From positions 5,270,001 to 5,334,000 of the forward strand of contig NZ_JAGGMR010000001.1 in assembly GCF_017875645.1 (NCBI RefSeq): a stretch of 64,000 nt of DNA, written 5' to 3'. The notes under the pieces were generated by a model. The model saw only the letters and a program-made list of their open reading frames with translations. It did no database searches and had not been told where the DNA came from. A program made the translations under genes and the position numbers. This stretch comes from Nocardia goodfellowii. Lineage in GTDB: Bacteria; Actinomycetota; Actinomycetes; Mycobacteriales; Mycobacteriaceae. Positions 57,280 to 64,000 of the stretch are shown here, piece after piece. Every line of letters starts with the position of its first letter. Position 1 is the stretch's first letter.

Positions 57280-58827
57280 TCACGCCCCGGACGGCTGGGG
57301 CACCGCCAGGTTCTGCCGGACCCGGAACTTCTGCACCTTGCCGCTTCCGGTGCGCGGGAAGTCGGCGACGGTGTGGATCTCCTCCGGCCACTTCTGTTTC
57401 GCCAGACCGGCTCGGGCGAAGTGGGCGCGGAGTTCTTCCAATGACGGCGGATGATTGCCCGGATGCAGGCGCACGACGGCCGCCACATGCTCACCCAGAC
57501 GTGCGTCGGGTGCGGCGACGGCCGCGGCCTCCGCCACGCCCGGTATGGCCAGCAACACCTCTTCGACCTCCAGCGCGCTGATGTTCTCGCCGCCGCGAAT
57601 GATCATGTCCGACTTGCGATCCGAGATGGTCAGATAGCCGTCCTCGTCCAGGACGCCGATGTCGCCGGTGTGATACCAGCCTTCGGCATCGAAAGCCGCT
57701 GCCGTCAGGGCGTCGTCGGTGTAGCCGAGGCACAGATCCGGGCCGCGGCTCAAGATCTCACCCTCGTCGGTGAGCCGGATCTCCACCCCGGGCTGGGTGG
57801 TGCCGTCGGTATAGAGCCGCTTTGCCTGCGGTGCGGTGGCCCGCGATCCGGTGATCGACGGATGCTCGGTGCTGCCGTACGCGCGATACACGATGATCCC
57901 CAGTTCGGTGAGCCGTTCGGCCACCGATGCGGGGACCGGTGCGCCGCCCATTCCCGCGTACTTCATGTACAGCAGATGCTCGGGCGTGAATTGCGGGTGA
58001 TCGATGAGGCTGGTCATGTAGTACGGGACGCCGCCGCCGACCGTGGTGCCGTAGGTCCGCATCAGATCCAGGATCAGTGGCGGCTCCCAGCGATCGACGA
58101 GATCGACCGGGACGCCGCCGATTACCGGGATCAGCAACCCGTTCACCATCCCGATGAAGTGGCCGACCGGAGCCGCGGTGAGCTGCGGGCCGAGATCGGC
58201 CGGATAGTGCGCCGCCAGCTGCCGGGTCTCGCAGCCCATCGTCTGATGGCTGTGCACCACTCCCTTCGGCGCGCGGGTGGTGCCCGAGGTGAACGCGTAC
58301 AGCGCCGGTGACCGCGGATCGACCTCGGCGACCCCGGTCATCGGCTCGGCGGCCAGCAGTTCTTCGAAATCCCGTCCGACCACCCCGACGATCGGTACCT
58401 CGGCGCACAGGTCCGCGTGGAACTCCACGGTGCCGAAGCGTTCCGCGGTCACGAAGACCCGCGGCCGCACCGACTCCACGATGTAGCCGACCTCCCGTTT
58501 CCCGTAGATGTGCACGATCGGCACCACCACCGCACCCAGGAACGAAGCCGCCCAGAAGGTCGCGGCGGCCTCCATCCAGTTCGGCAGCTGGAAGGCGACC
58601 ACATCGCCGGGGCCCACTCCGCGAGCCCGCAACCCCGCCGCCAGCCTGCGCGCCACCGACTCGACCTCTCGGAATGTCCCGGACCACGGCCGGACCGCGG
58701 AGTGCACCCGGAACCGTGTCTCGGGCGCGGCCGCGAGGCCACGGGCGAGCATGTCGCCGATGGTGTCGCGGTTCCACCACCCTTCGCGCTCGTATCGTTC
58801 GACAAGTTCGGAAGGGATGGTTCGCAT
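57280..58827 (-). CDS. Acyl-CoA synthetase (515 residues)
   Basis: AMP-forming ligase. The ATP loop is AFTSGTTRAPKGVVHSH, with GWYHTGDIGVLDEDGYLTISDRK and FPRTGSGKVQKFRVRQ at the C-terminus, including the catalytic Lys. The ATG at 58827 has TTGGAG upstream and is preferred to a GTG at 58839. Although it lies next to the right half, its upstream region carries the GAGAAT motif (58929-58947) rather than the ATCCT motif, which suggests control by the left-half regulator. It is probably a single-gene unit; the 57166-57280 gap to the convergent CaiB gene shows no clear terminator. Confidence 0.93.
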   Translation of the reverse strand: MRTIPSELVERYEREGWWNRDTIGDMLARGLAAAPETRFRVHSAVRPWSGTFREVESVARRLAAGLRARGVGPGDVVAFQLPNWMEAAATFWAASFLGAVVVPIVHIYGKREVGYIVESVRPRVFVTAERFGTVEFHADLCAEVPIVGVVGRDFEELLAAEPMTGVAEVDPRSPALYAFTSGTTRAPKGVVHSHQTMGCETRQLAAHYPADLGPQLTAAPVGHFIGMVNGLLIPVIGGVPVDLVDRWEPPLILDLMRTYGTTVGGGVPYYMTSLIDHPQFTPEHLLYMKYAGMGGAPVPASVAERLTELGIIVYRAYGSTEHPSITGSRATAPQAKRLYTDGTTQPGVEIRLTDEGEILSRGPDLCLGYTDDALTAAAFDAEGWYHTGDIGVLDEDGYLTISDRKSDMIIRGGENISALEVEEVLLAIPGVAEAAAVAAPDARLGEHVAAVVRLHPGNHPPSLEELRAHFARAGLAKQKWPEEIHTVADFPRTGSGKVQKFRVRQNLAVPQPSGA

Positions 58828-58928
58828 GCGTGACTCCAACAGCCGGAGCGCGGGTGCGTCGAGCCGACTCCAGCGCCGCCGATAGTGCCCAACTAGGCAG
58901 AAGGTCGATTGCCGAGGATGAATATAGC

Positions 58929-58947
58929 ATTCTCGCTTGCTGAGAAT
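58929..58947. promoter_or_regulatory. GAGAAT-type operator copy 7 (outward form, far outlier)
   Basis: ATTCTC, seven bases, GAGAAT, with the same spacing as copies 2 and 6. It is about 100 bases upstream of the ligase at 58827, and 31 kb to the right of copy 6, beyond the ATCCT regulon. It is the evidence that this ligase belongs to the left-half regulon. Confidence 0.6.
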
Positions 58948-59027
58948 GTCGATATCGCACGCTCGGTGTGATCGTGCGCGAAGCGGTTTCGTGCGCTGGG
59001 TCGCCGATGGCGCCGGGAATCGGGGAT

Positions 59028-59603
59028 TCAGAAACCGGGGTCGTCGCGCGGCAGATCCTCGGGGCGGTCGACATCGGCGCCCACGGCGACATCACCGCAC
59101 GGCACCAGCTGAACCTGATGCCGTGCCAGATACGGCCGCGCCCCTTCGTCGCCGGTCGCCAGTTCGGCGACCGCGGCCCAATGGTCGCGGCCCAGCAGTA
59201 CTGGATGCCCGGGTACGCCGTCGTAGGTAGCCCGCGCCAGCGCTGCCGGAGTGGCCAGACGTGCGAGCCGGTGCACGGCAGTTTCGGTTACCCCGGGTGT
59301 GTCGACGGGCAGCACGACCGCGGCCTCGCAGTCTTCGAGCGCGGAAAGCCCTACTCGCAGCGACGATCCCATGCCCGACGCCCAATCCGGATTGTCGACC
59401 ACGATCGCTCCGTCGAGGACGGCGGTTCGTCGAACCTCGTCGGCTCGCGCCCCGAGCACGATCACCACCGGCAGGCAGCCACCGTCACGCAGCACGCCGG
59501 CGGCATGCTCGACGAAAAGAACGCCTCGATGGCGCACCAGGGCCTTGGGCATGCCATACCGCCGCCCAGCGCCCGCCGCCAAAAGCAGCCCCGCAACTGT
59601 CAT
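59028..59603 (-). CDS. MobA-like NTP transferase (molybdenum cofactor cytidylyl/guanylyltransferase type)
   Basis: 191 residues. The nucleotide-binding start GLLLAAGAGRRYGMPKALVRH is typical of MobA/MocA proteins, and the metal-binding segment VVLPVDTPGVT and the HPVLLGRDHW block follow. Such enzymes add CMP or GMP to molybdopterin, but related proteins act on other sugar phosphates. No molybdoenzyme gene is adjacent. It is outside both regulons and appears as a single gene. Confidence 0.87.
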   Translation of the reverse strand: MTVAGLLLAAGAGRRYGMPKALVRHRGVLFVEHAAGVLRDGGCLPVVIVLGARADEVRRTAVLDGAIVVDNPDWASGMGSSLRVGLSALEDCEAAVVLPVDTPGVTETAVHRLARLATPAALARATYDGVPGHPVLLGRDHWAAVAELATGDEGARPYLARHQVQLVPCGDVAVGADVDRPEDLPRDDPGF

Positions 59604-59664
59604 CGGAACAGCCTAGACACCACCGCGCCCGCCGCCGAGAAGCCAAGGGTCGCAGCGCCTCACC

Positions 59665-59732
59665 GTCTGCGGGTTGGGGCACCGGTTGCCGGAGGTCGCT
59701 GTCTGCGGGTCGGGCACCGGCTGCCGGAGGTC
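59665..59732. repeat. Two near-identical copies of a 32-34 base sequence
   Basis: Two tandem copies starting GTCTGCGGGT at 59665 and 59701, each containing CACCGG, TGCCGGAGGTC; the second lacks two bases. They lie in the noncoding gap between the MobA-like and hydrolase genes. Their meaning is unclear. Confidence 0.7.
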
Positions 59733-59748
59733 ACTCGGATTTTGGCGT

Positions 59749-59765
59749 CTTGACTGGCGTCCAAG
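59749..59765. promoter_or_regulatory. CTTGA-type operator-like repeat, copy 1
   Basis: CTTGACTGGCGTCCAAG, arms CTTGA and (T/C)CAAG with 7 bases between. A second copy follows at 59794. Both lie just upstream of the hydrolase at 59838 and could be bound by the TetR protein encoded at 60956-61534. Confidence 0.5.
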
Positions 59766-59793
59766 AAGTCTTTACCGTAGCCGCGAATCCCTT

Positions 59794-59810
59794 CTTGACT
59801 GTCATTCAAG
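59794..59810. promoter_or_regulatory. CTTGA-type operator-like repeat, copy 2
   Basis: CTTGACTGTCATTCAAG, perfect arms CTTGA/TCAAG with a 7-base centre. It is 45 bases from copy 1 and 28 bases before the hydrolase ATG. It overlaps TTGACT, a possible -35 element. Confidence 0.55.
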
Positions 59811-59837
59811 AAGCGGGCACAGGCGGAAGGAAGAGTC

Positions 59838-60959
59838 ATGGCCATCAGCGAACCCACCGACCGAGACGAGGAAGTGGGGGCCGTCCCGCGGCGCGATGTG
59901 TGGTTCAACTCCGGCGGCGACCAGTGCGCGGCATGGCTGTACACCTCGGCCGACGCCTCCGGCCCGCGTCCGTTGGTGATCATGGCCCACGGCTTGGGCG
60001 CGGTACGGGAGATGCGTTTGGACGCCTACGCCGAACGGTTCGCCGCTGCCGGCTGGTCGGTCCTGGTGTTCGACTATCGCCATCTCGGGGCGAGCGGTGG
60101 GCAGCCGCGCCAGCTGGTCGATATCGGAAAACAACTCGACGACTGGCATGCCGCGCTGGCGTTCGCCCGTAGCCTGCCCGATGTCGATCGCGATCGGATC
60201 GCCTTGTGGGGGACCTCTTTCGGTGGCGGGCACGTCATGCGGGTCGCGTCGGAAGATCGCCGGGTAGCGGCGGTCGTGGCGCAGTGCCCCTTCTCCGACG
60301 GGCGGGCCTCGTTGACCGCGCGCCTGCGCGTCGGTCCGGCCGGGGCCGTGGCGCTCACCACGGCGGGCGTCCTGGACACTGTCGGTTCCTGGCTCGGCGC
60401 CGCACCCCTCCTGATGCCGATGGCCGGAGCATCCTGGATGCCCGCGTTCGTGGCTTCGCCCGACGCCGTCGCGGGAGCCTCGGCGTTGCTGCCCCGCGGT
60501 ACCCGGCTCTCGCGCCGCGCGAGCTCGTTCCTGCGGCGACTACCCGGGCTGCGAGCGCAGGTGTCGGGAAATATCGAGCTGACCGACGGCGCTGCTAACG
60601 AACTCGCGACCCGCGTCGGCCGCGACCCGATGTGGGGGGTGCTGCGCGGGCCGGACAACGAATTCGACGCCGCCAATGCGCTCGCCGCACGCTTGGTGCT
60701 GCGGCTGGCGTTCTATCGCCCCGGTCGTGCCCTGGCCCGCTCCAGCGTCCCGACGCTGCTGTGCGTCTGCGATGACGACGCCGCCGCTCCCGCCGAAACC
60801 ACCAGACGCCATGCCGATGGGTTGGCCCATGTCCAGGTGCGGAACTATCCCTGCGATCACTTCGATATCTACGTCGACGACCACTTCGACCGCGTCATCG
60901 GCGACCAAATAGCTTTCCTGACCGAACAATTCGCCGGGTCCGTGCGCAGTACTGCCTAG
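59838..60959 (+). CDS. Alpha/beta hydrolase (373 residues)
   Basis: Serine hydrolase of the alpha/beta fold: VIMAHGLGAVREMRL for the oxyanion hole, LWGTSFGGGHVMRVA for the nucleophile (GTSFGG), and the acid/His pair near LLCVCDDDAAAP and PCDHFDIY. The cap domain between about residues 150 and 290 is large. The sequence resembles uncharacterised hydrolases and some haloperoxidase-like or acetyl xylan-esterase-like enzymes. Its end overlaps the convergent TetR gene by four bases. Two CTTGA-type repeats precede it, suggesting repression by that TetR. Confidence 0.88.
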   Translation: MAISEPTDRDEEVGAVPRRDVWFNSGGDQCAAWLYTSADASGPRPLVIMAHGLGAVREMRLDAYAERFAAAGWSVLVFDYRHLGASGGQPRQLVDIGKQLDDWHAALAFARSLPDVDRDRIALWGTSFGGGHVMRVASEDRRVAAVVAQCPFSDGRASLTARLRVGPAGAVALTTAGVLDTVGSWLGAAPLLMPMAGASWMPAFVASPDAVAGASALLPRGTRLSRRASSFLRRLPGLRAQVSGNIELTDGAANELATRVGRDPMWGVLRGPDNEFDAANALAARLVLRLAFYRPGRALARSSVPTLLCVCDDDAAAPAETTRRHADGLAHVQVRNYPCDHFDIYVDDHFDRVIGDQIAFLTEQFAGSVRSTA

Positions 60960-61534
60960 ACCCGGTCGCGGGCCGCCGCCACGGGGGCAGCGATTCCCGT
61001 GGCGCTGTGGAACAACGTCTCCATCACCGCCCGTTTGCGCAGGTCGTCGACCGGGTGCATCAGCAGACCCTCGATCACGAACACCCCGATCGAGGTCATC
61101 GCGTCCAACCGATCCTCCGGCACGCCGATTTCGCTCAAATCGGCGCGGAACAAGCCCTCGGCCATGGCGTGGAACCGCTCGTGCCAGTCCCGGACCGCGT
61201 CGGACTCCTTGGCGCGGGCGTGGACGGTGGTCACCAACCGGCTCAAATGCTCGAGTTCGACGACGACCCACACCAGGCGCTCGACCATCCCCGTGCCGGT
61301 CACCGCGCGGTAGCGGGCCATCGAGTCGCCCAGGACGTCGTCGAGCACCGCGATCAACACCGCGTCCTTGTCCTGGAAGTACCAGTAGAGGGTGTTCGAC
61401 ACCACCCCCGCCTCCCGGGCGATCCGCGTCATCGAGGCCGCGTCGTATCCCTGCTCGACGAACAACCGTCGAGCGGCCGCGACGATCTCGGCGCGCTTCT
61501 CCTCCCGATCTCGGGGGCGTCTGTTTCGGGGCAT
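60956..61534 (-). CDS. TetR family transcriptional regulator, probable repressor of the hydrolase
   Basis: About 192 residues from the ATG at 61534 (AGGA upstream; a TTG at 61540 is possible). TetR helix-turn-helix: RAEIVAAARRLFVEQGYDAASM followed by IAREAGVVSNTLYWYFQDKDAVL. It is convergent with the 59838 hydrolase and overlaps it by four bases. It is not related in its operator to the GAGAAT system. Ligand unknown. Confidence 0.88.
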   Translation of the reverse strand: MPRNRRPRDREEKRAEIVAAARRLFVEQGYDAASMTRIAREAGVVSNTLYWYFQDKDAVLIAVLDDVLGDSMARYRAVTGTGMVERLVWVVVELEHLSRLVTTVHARAKESDAVRDWHERFHAMAEGLFRADLSEIGVPEDRLDAMTSIGVFVIEGLLMHPVDDLRKRAVMETLFHSATGIAAPVAAARDRV

Positions 61535-61630
61535 CACCAATCCTGACTCATCCGTCTGCGGTCCACCGACCCTATCGTGGGCCGTCCGCGAGAACGTGGT
61601 GGCAGCGGCTGTGAATGCCGCTGTGGGTGG

Positions 61631-62875
61631 TCACAGGATTCCCACTCGCATGTTCAGCGGCCAGGTTATCCGTCGTGTGGTCGTCGGTTCGCCCCACAGT
61701 CCGGCTAGATCCGCCGCGAACGCGTGCAGTACTTCGGCTCCGCCGGCGTCGCGAGCCCGGCGGACCGCCGACCACGTCGACAGGTAACCCATGAATTCAT
61801 CGAGGCGCCACTGCTTTTCGATCCGCATGGCCGGTGTCGGGTACTCGTCGAAGGGAAAGTCGATATCGGCGTACCCGCTGTCGACGAGTGCGCGTTCCGG
61901 TGGCCAGAACGGGCCGATCTCCGTGCGGTAGAAGTGCTCGAAGCGCTCCTGGAGATCGGGTTCGAGTCGCAGCACCCCGTAGCTGAGCAACGCGATCACC
62001 GCGCCTTCGACCGCGATGCGGCGAACTTCGGCGTAGAACGCAGGCCGGTCGAACCAGTGCGCCGCCTGGGCGGCGGTGACCAGCGACGCGCTGTGGTCGG
62101 AGATCGGCAGGCGCTCCGCGGGTGCCTGAAGATAGCGCACTCGTTCGCGCGCCGGTGCGTGCTCGATTTGCTCGGCGCTGGGGTCGACCCCGATCGTGGC
62201 GGTGAAGTAGGGGGCGAGCTGCGAGGTCAATTGCCCGCTGCCGCAACCGACGTCGACGGCGAGATCCGTGGACGGTGCCAGCGCGGCGAGGAACATCGCC
62301 AGGCGCGCGGGATACTCGGGGCGAAACCGCGCGTAGTCCCGGCCGTCACGATCGAACCAATTGTGTTGCGGTGTTTCACTTGTCGTGACCGGATGGTCCC
62401 GCTCGGCGCGCCGCACCTGCTCGAGCCTGGCCGCGAAGCCTGTGCGTTCGAGCGCGGCCGCGGCGTCCCCGAGCACCTGCCGCAGCGGAAATCCGATCTC
62501 GGACTCCAGTTCCGCGATCGCGGCGAAAGTGTTCTCCCAGTGCGGTTTCAACAGTTCCACCAGCTCGCGGCCACCAGCGGTCAGCTGTATGCCGCTCTTA
62601 CGGCCGTCGGGAAGTCGTTCGCGCACCACCAGCCCGTCGGCCGCCATCAACCCGATGGTCTGACTGATAGCACCCTGCGTGACATGGGTGATCTCGGTGA
62701 TCTCGGTGACGGTCCCCGCGCCCAGACTCATCGCTCGTAGAACCGGTGTGTACCGCGGTCGATACGACAATCCCAACGAGCCGTAGACCTCCTTGGCGCC
62801 GCTGTCGACCAATTCGCCGACGTAGCGCAAGAGTTCACCGAGTCCGGGTCTCACGATCACAGGCCGAGAATACAT
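61631..62875 (-). CDS. MarR-type regulator fused to a class I SAM methyltransferase
   Basis: About 414 residues. Residues 1-160 form a MarR/winged-helix domain: TVTEITEITHVTQGAISQTIGLM and VVRERLPDGRKSGIQLTAGG. Residues 165-414 are a class I methyltransferase: YARFRPEYPARLAMFLAAL, SAM-binding AVDVGCGSGQLTSQLA, and VTAAQAAHWFDRPAF. The start may be the ATG at 62875, which lies inside a palindrome, or GTGs at 62860 or 62854. Single proteins with both domains exist but are uncommon; the methyltransferase half may bind a SAM-linked ligand or act on a metabolite. It is transcribed away from the PhyH-type gene. Confidence 0.85.
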   Translation of the reverse strand: MYSRPVIVRPGLGELLRYVGELVDSGAKEVYGSLGLSYRPRYTPVLRAMSLGAGTVTEITEITHVTQGAISQTIGLMAADGLVVRERLPDGRKSGIQLTAGGRELVELLKPHWENTFAAIAELESEIGFPLRQVLGDAAAALERTGFAARLEQVRRAERDHPVTTSETPQHNWFDRDGRDYARFRPEYPARLAMFLAALAPSTDLAVDVGCGSGQLTSQLAPYFTATIGVDPSAEQIEHAPARERVRYLQAPAERLPISDHSASLVTAAQAAHWFDRPAFYAEVRRIAVEGAVIALLSYGVLRLEPDLQERFEHFYRTEIGPFWPPERALVDSGYADIDFPFDEYPTPAMRIEKQWRLDEFMGYLSTWSAVRRARDAGGAEVLHAFAADLAGLWGEPTTTRRITWPLNMRVGIL

Positions 62876-62886
62876 TAGCGCTAATG
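62873..62886. promoter_or_regulatory. MarR-type palindrome at the fusion gene start
   Basis: CATTAGCGCTAATG, a perfect 14-bp palindrome of the size typical for MarR proteins. It covers the possible ATG start at 62875 and may serve as an autoregulatory operator of the fusion gene. Confidence 0.65.
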
Positions 62887-62934
62887 GATTCGGCGGCGCC
62901 GAGGTAATGGTTCCCGGTGTGCGCCGTGGCGCGA

Positions 62935-63705
62935 TCAGAGGCCGAGGCCCAGGCGAATTGCTCGCTCTACCGGCGAATACGCACCGTCCGGCCGATCCAG
63001 CACACAGGGGCTCATTGACAGCAGCGGCGGTTGCGCCAGGAAGCGCACCTCCCGGCCTCGATGTTGTTGTGCGGCGTGGACGAGGAAGGAATGGCAGAGG
63101 TAGACGTCGCCGGCTCGACCGGTCGCTGATATCTCGGGCAGATCTTCGGTCGCGGCCGCGTAGGGCAGTTGCGCCAGCTCCGCGCCGGCCTCGCCGAAGG
63201 GTTTCAGCAGTGCGGGAAGCCGTCGATGGGATCCGACCCGGATTCTGGTCGGGGCGTCGTCGGGACCGATATCGGAGAAGAGGAACAGCATCAGCAAGGC
63301 GCGACCTCGGGAGTGGAGGTTGACTCGCCACCGGAGGTAGTCCGCGGGATCGTCGGCGGGAAAACTGACGTCGATATGCCACCCGTCGTCGCCCGGGTGT
63401 CCCTCGACCGGGAAACGGATCGGGAAAGTGCCGAGGCTGTTTCGCGGCAGCCACCGTCCGGCGCCGACGAGTTGATCGAACGCCGTCACCAAGGCCGGTG
63501 CCGTGGCGGCGCGCGCGAATGGTTCGTCGGCGAACTCGCCGAGCCGGATCACGGGCTGCGTCCACGTCGAGCGACGGTCGGGGTCACAGCCGGTCGCATG
63601 CCAGAGTATGGTCCGGCCCCGCGCCGCTACCTCGCTCGGAAACGCCTGTTCGAGTTTGACGAATCCATCGGTGATGAACGATTCGATGTGGGTGTCGTCG
63701 AGCAT
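62935..63705 (-). CDS. Phytanoyl-CoA dioxygenase (PhyH)-type protein
   Basis: 256 residues of the Fe(II)/2-oxoglutarate PhyH family. The iron-binding HxD is in GWHIDVSF and the distal His in YLCHSFLVHAAQQ, followed by the 2-oxoglutarate Arg in GREVRFLAQ. Such enzymes hydroxylate acyl-CoAs or small metabolites. The ATG at 63705 has AAAGGA upstream. It is outside both regulons and has no obvious neighbour in a shared operon; it faces the MarR-methyltransferase fusion, whose protein might control it. The substrate is unknown. Confidence 0.87.
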   Translation of the reverse strand: MLDDTHIESFITDGFVKLEQAFPSEVAARGRTILWHATGCDPDRRSTWTQPVIRLGEFADEPFARAATAPALVTAFDQLVGAGRWLPRNSLGTFPIRFPVEGHPGDDGWHIDVSFPADDPADYLRWRVNLHSRGRALLMLFLFSDIGPDDAPTRIRVGSHRRLPALLKPFGEAGAELAQLPYAAATEDLPEISATGRAGDVYLCHSFLVHAAQQHRGREVRFLAQPPLLSMSPCVLDRPDGAYSPVERAIRLGLGL

Positions 63706-64000
63706 TGGATCCTTTCGTCGCGGCAACGATGGACCATCGCGAGCCTGTGCGCCACCGAATTTCACCAGCGCATCGCTCGCCAGGCGCCCGCGCGTCCGCC
63801 AGCAGGCTGCCGGACTGCCGCTGATATTTGCTGGAGTTAGCTAGCAAATCGACCGGTTAGTATGAAAACTAATTTAGAGGAAGTTGTTGCTTCAAAGCGA
63901 TACGCCTGCCAGGATGTAACTCACACCGGCTGATCCAACCTGAGTCGGCACCATGGAATTCATTCAAGAATTCTCTAGTTACCTATCTGCTGGGAAGATT
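63706..64000. other. AT-rich noncoding region at window end
   Basis: No gene is visible in these 295 bases. From 63840 the composition becomes clearly AT-richer than the rest of the window. It contains TTAGTATGAAAACTAA (63857-63872), an inverted repeat with arms TTAGT/ACTAA similar to the TTAG/CTAA arms of the palindrome at 62873, and GAATTC-N6-GAATTC (63956-63973). It is probably the promoter region of the PhyH gene and perhaps of a gene beyond the window. Confidence 0.6.

Noticed and set aside
63956..63973. GAATTC-N6-GAATTC as an operator
   Set aside because: Arms are restriction-site-like palindromes in an AT-rich stretch at the window edge, with no gene visible to regulate.

Overview
The window is high-GC actinobacterial DNA with many GTG starts, dense same-strand operons with 4-bp ATGA/GTGA overlaps, a mycofactocin module, and many FadD/FadE/Ltp/CaiB-type genes. 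This fits a Mycobacteriales genome (Nocardia, Rhodococcus or Mycobacterium relatives); I cannot name the species. There are no tRNA or rRNA genes, insertion sequences or CRISPR arrays. Almost all of the window is one accessory catabolic island for an oxygenated, probably cyclic or branched, carboxylic or terpenoid/steroid-like compound. The substrate cannot be read from sequence alone.

Left half (1-28158, plus the ligase at 57280-58827). Transcription units here are preceded by copies of an AT-rich inverted motif, GAGAAT/ATTCTC. The best copy lies between a TetR-type repressor (14216-14875) and a divergent enoyl-CoA hydratase. Units: a leftward TauD-SDR pair at the edge; a rightward operon of aldehyde dehydrogenase, CaiB CoA-transferase, degenerate ketosynthase/OB protein, thiolase, unknown protein and mftA-mftB-mftC; a leftward operon of TetR, DapB-like reductase, tandem-hydratase protein, CaiB protein and amidohydrolase; a leftward operon of amidohydrolase, mycofactocin-type SDR, ferredoxin, P450, fused Zn-ribbon/Cys-less thiolase (aldolase-like) and two acyl-CoA dehydrogenases; a leftward amidohydrolase-ligase pair; and a rightward hydratase-hydrolase pair.

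Right half (28133-57166). A second motif, ATCCT-N4-AGGAT, precedes every unit and flanks a GntR/FadR-type regulator (41583-42389). It precedes a 13-gene leftward operon of about 13 kb (SMP-30-like, SDR, Rieske oxygenase, Baeyer-Villiger monooxygenase, SDR, ThDP enzyme, ALDH, TauD, SDR, AhpD-like, TesB-like, DUF427), a rightward operon of four acyl-CoA dehydrogenases plus a hydratase and an unknown protein, a leftward operon of ligase, SDR, AcuI-like reductase, hotdog dehydratase, ligase and amidohydrolase, and a divergent CaiB transferase. Several enzymes are paralogous between the halves (TauD+SDR, ALDH, amidohydrolase, CaiB, ligases), as if two related side-chain or ring programmes sit side by side.

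Proposed logic (inference): P450/ferredoxin and TauD/Rieske oxygenases hydroxylate; the mycofactocin-type SDR and other SDRs/ALDHs oxidise alcohols and aldehydes; the BVMO makes a lactone or ester opened by an SMP-30 or alpha/beta hydrolase; ligases and CaiB proteins load CoA; acyl-CoA dehydrogenases, hydratases, thiolase and aldolase shorten the chain. TauD, ThDP lyase and ALDH could form an alpha-oxidation step.

Right edge (59028-64000) is unrelated: a MobA-like nucleotidyltransferase, an alpha/beta hydrolase with two operator-like repeats and a convergent TetR gene, a MarR-methyltransferase fusion with its own palindrome, and a PhyH-type dioxygenase.
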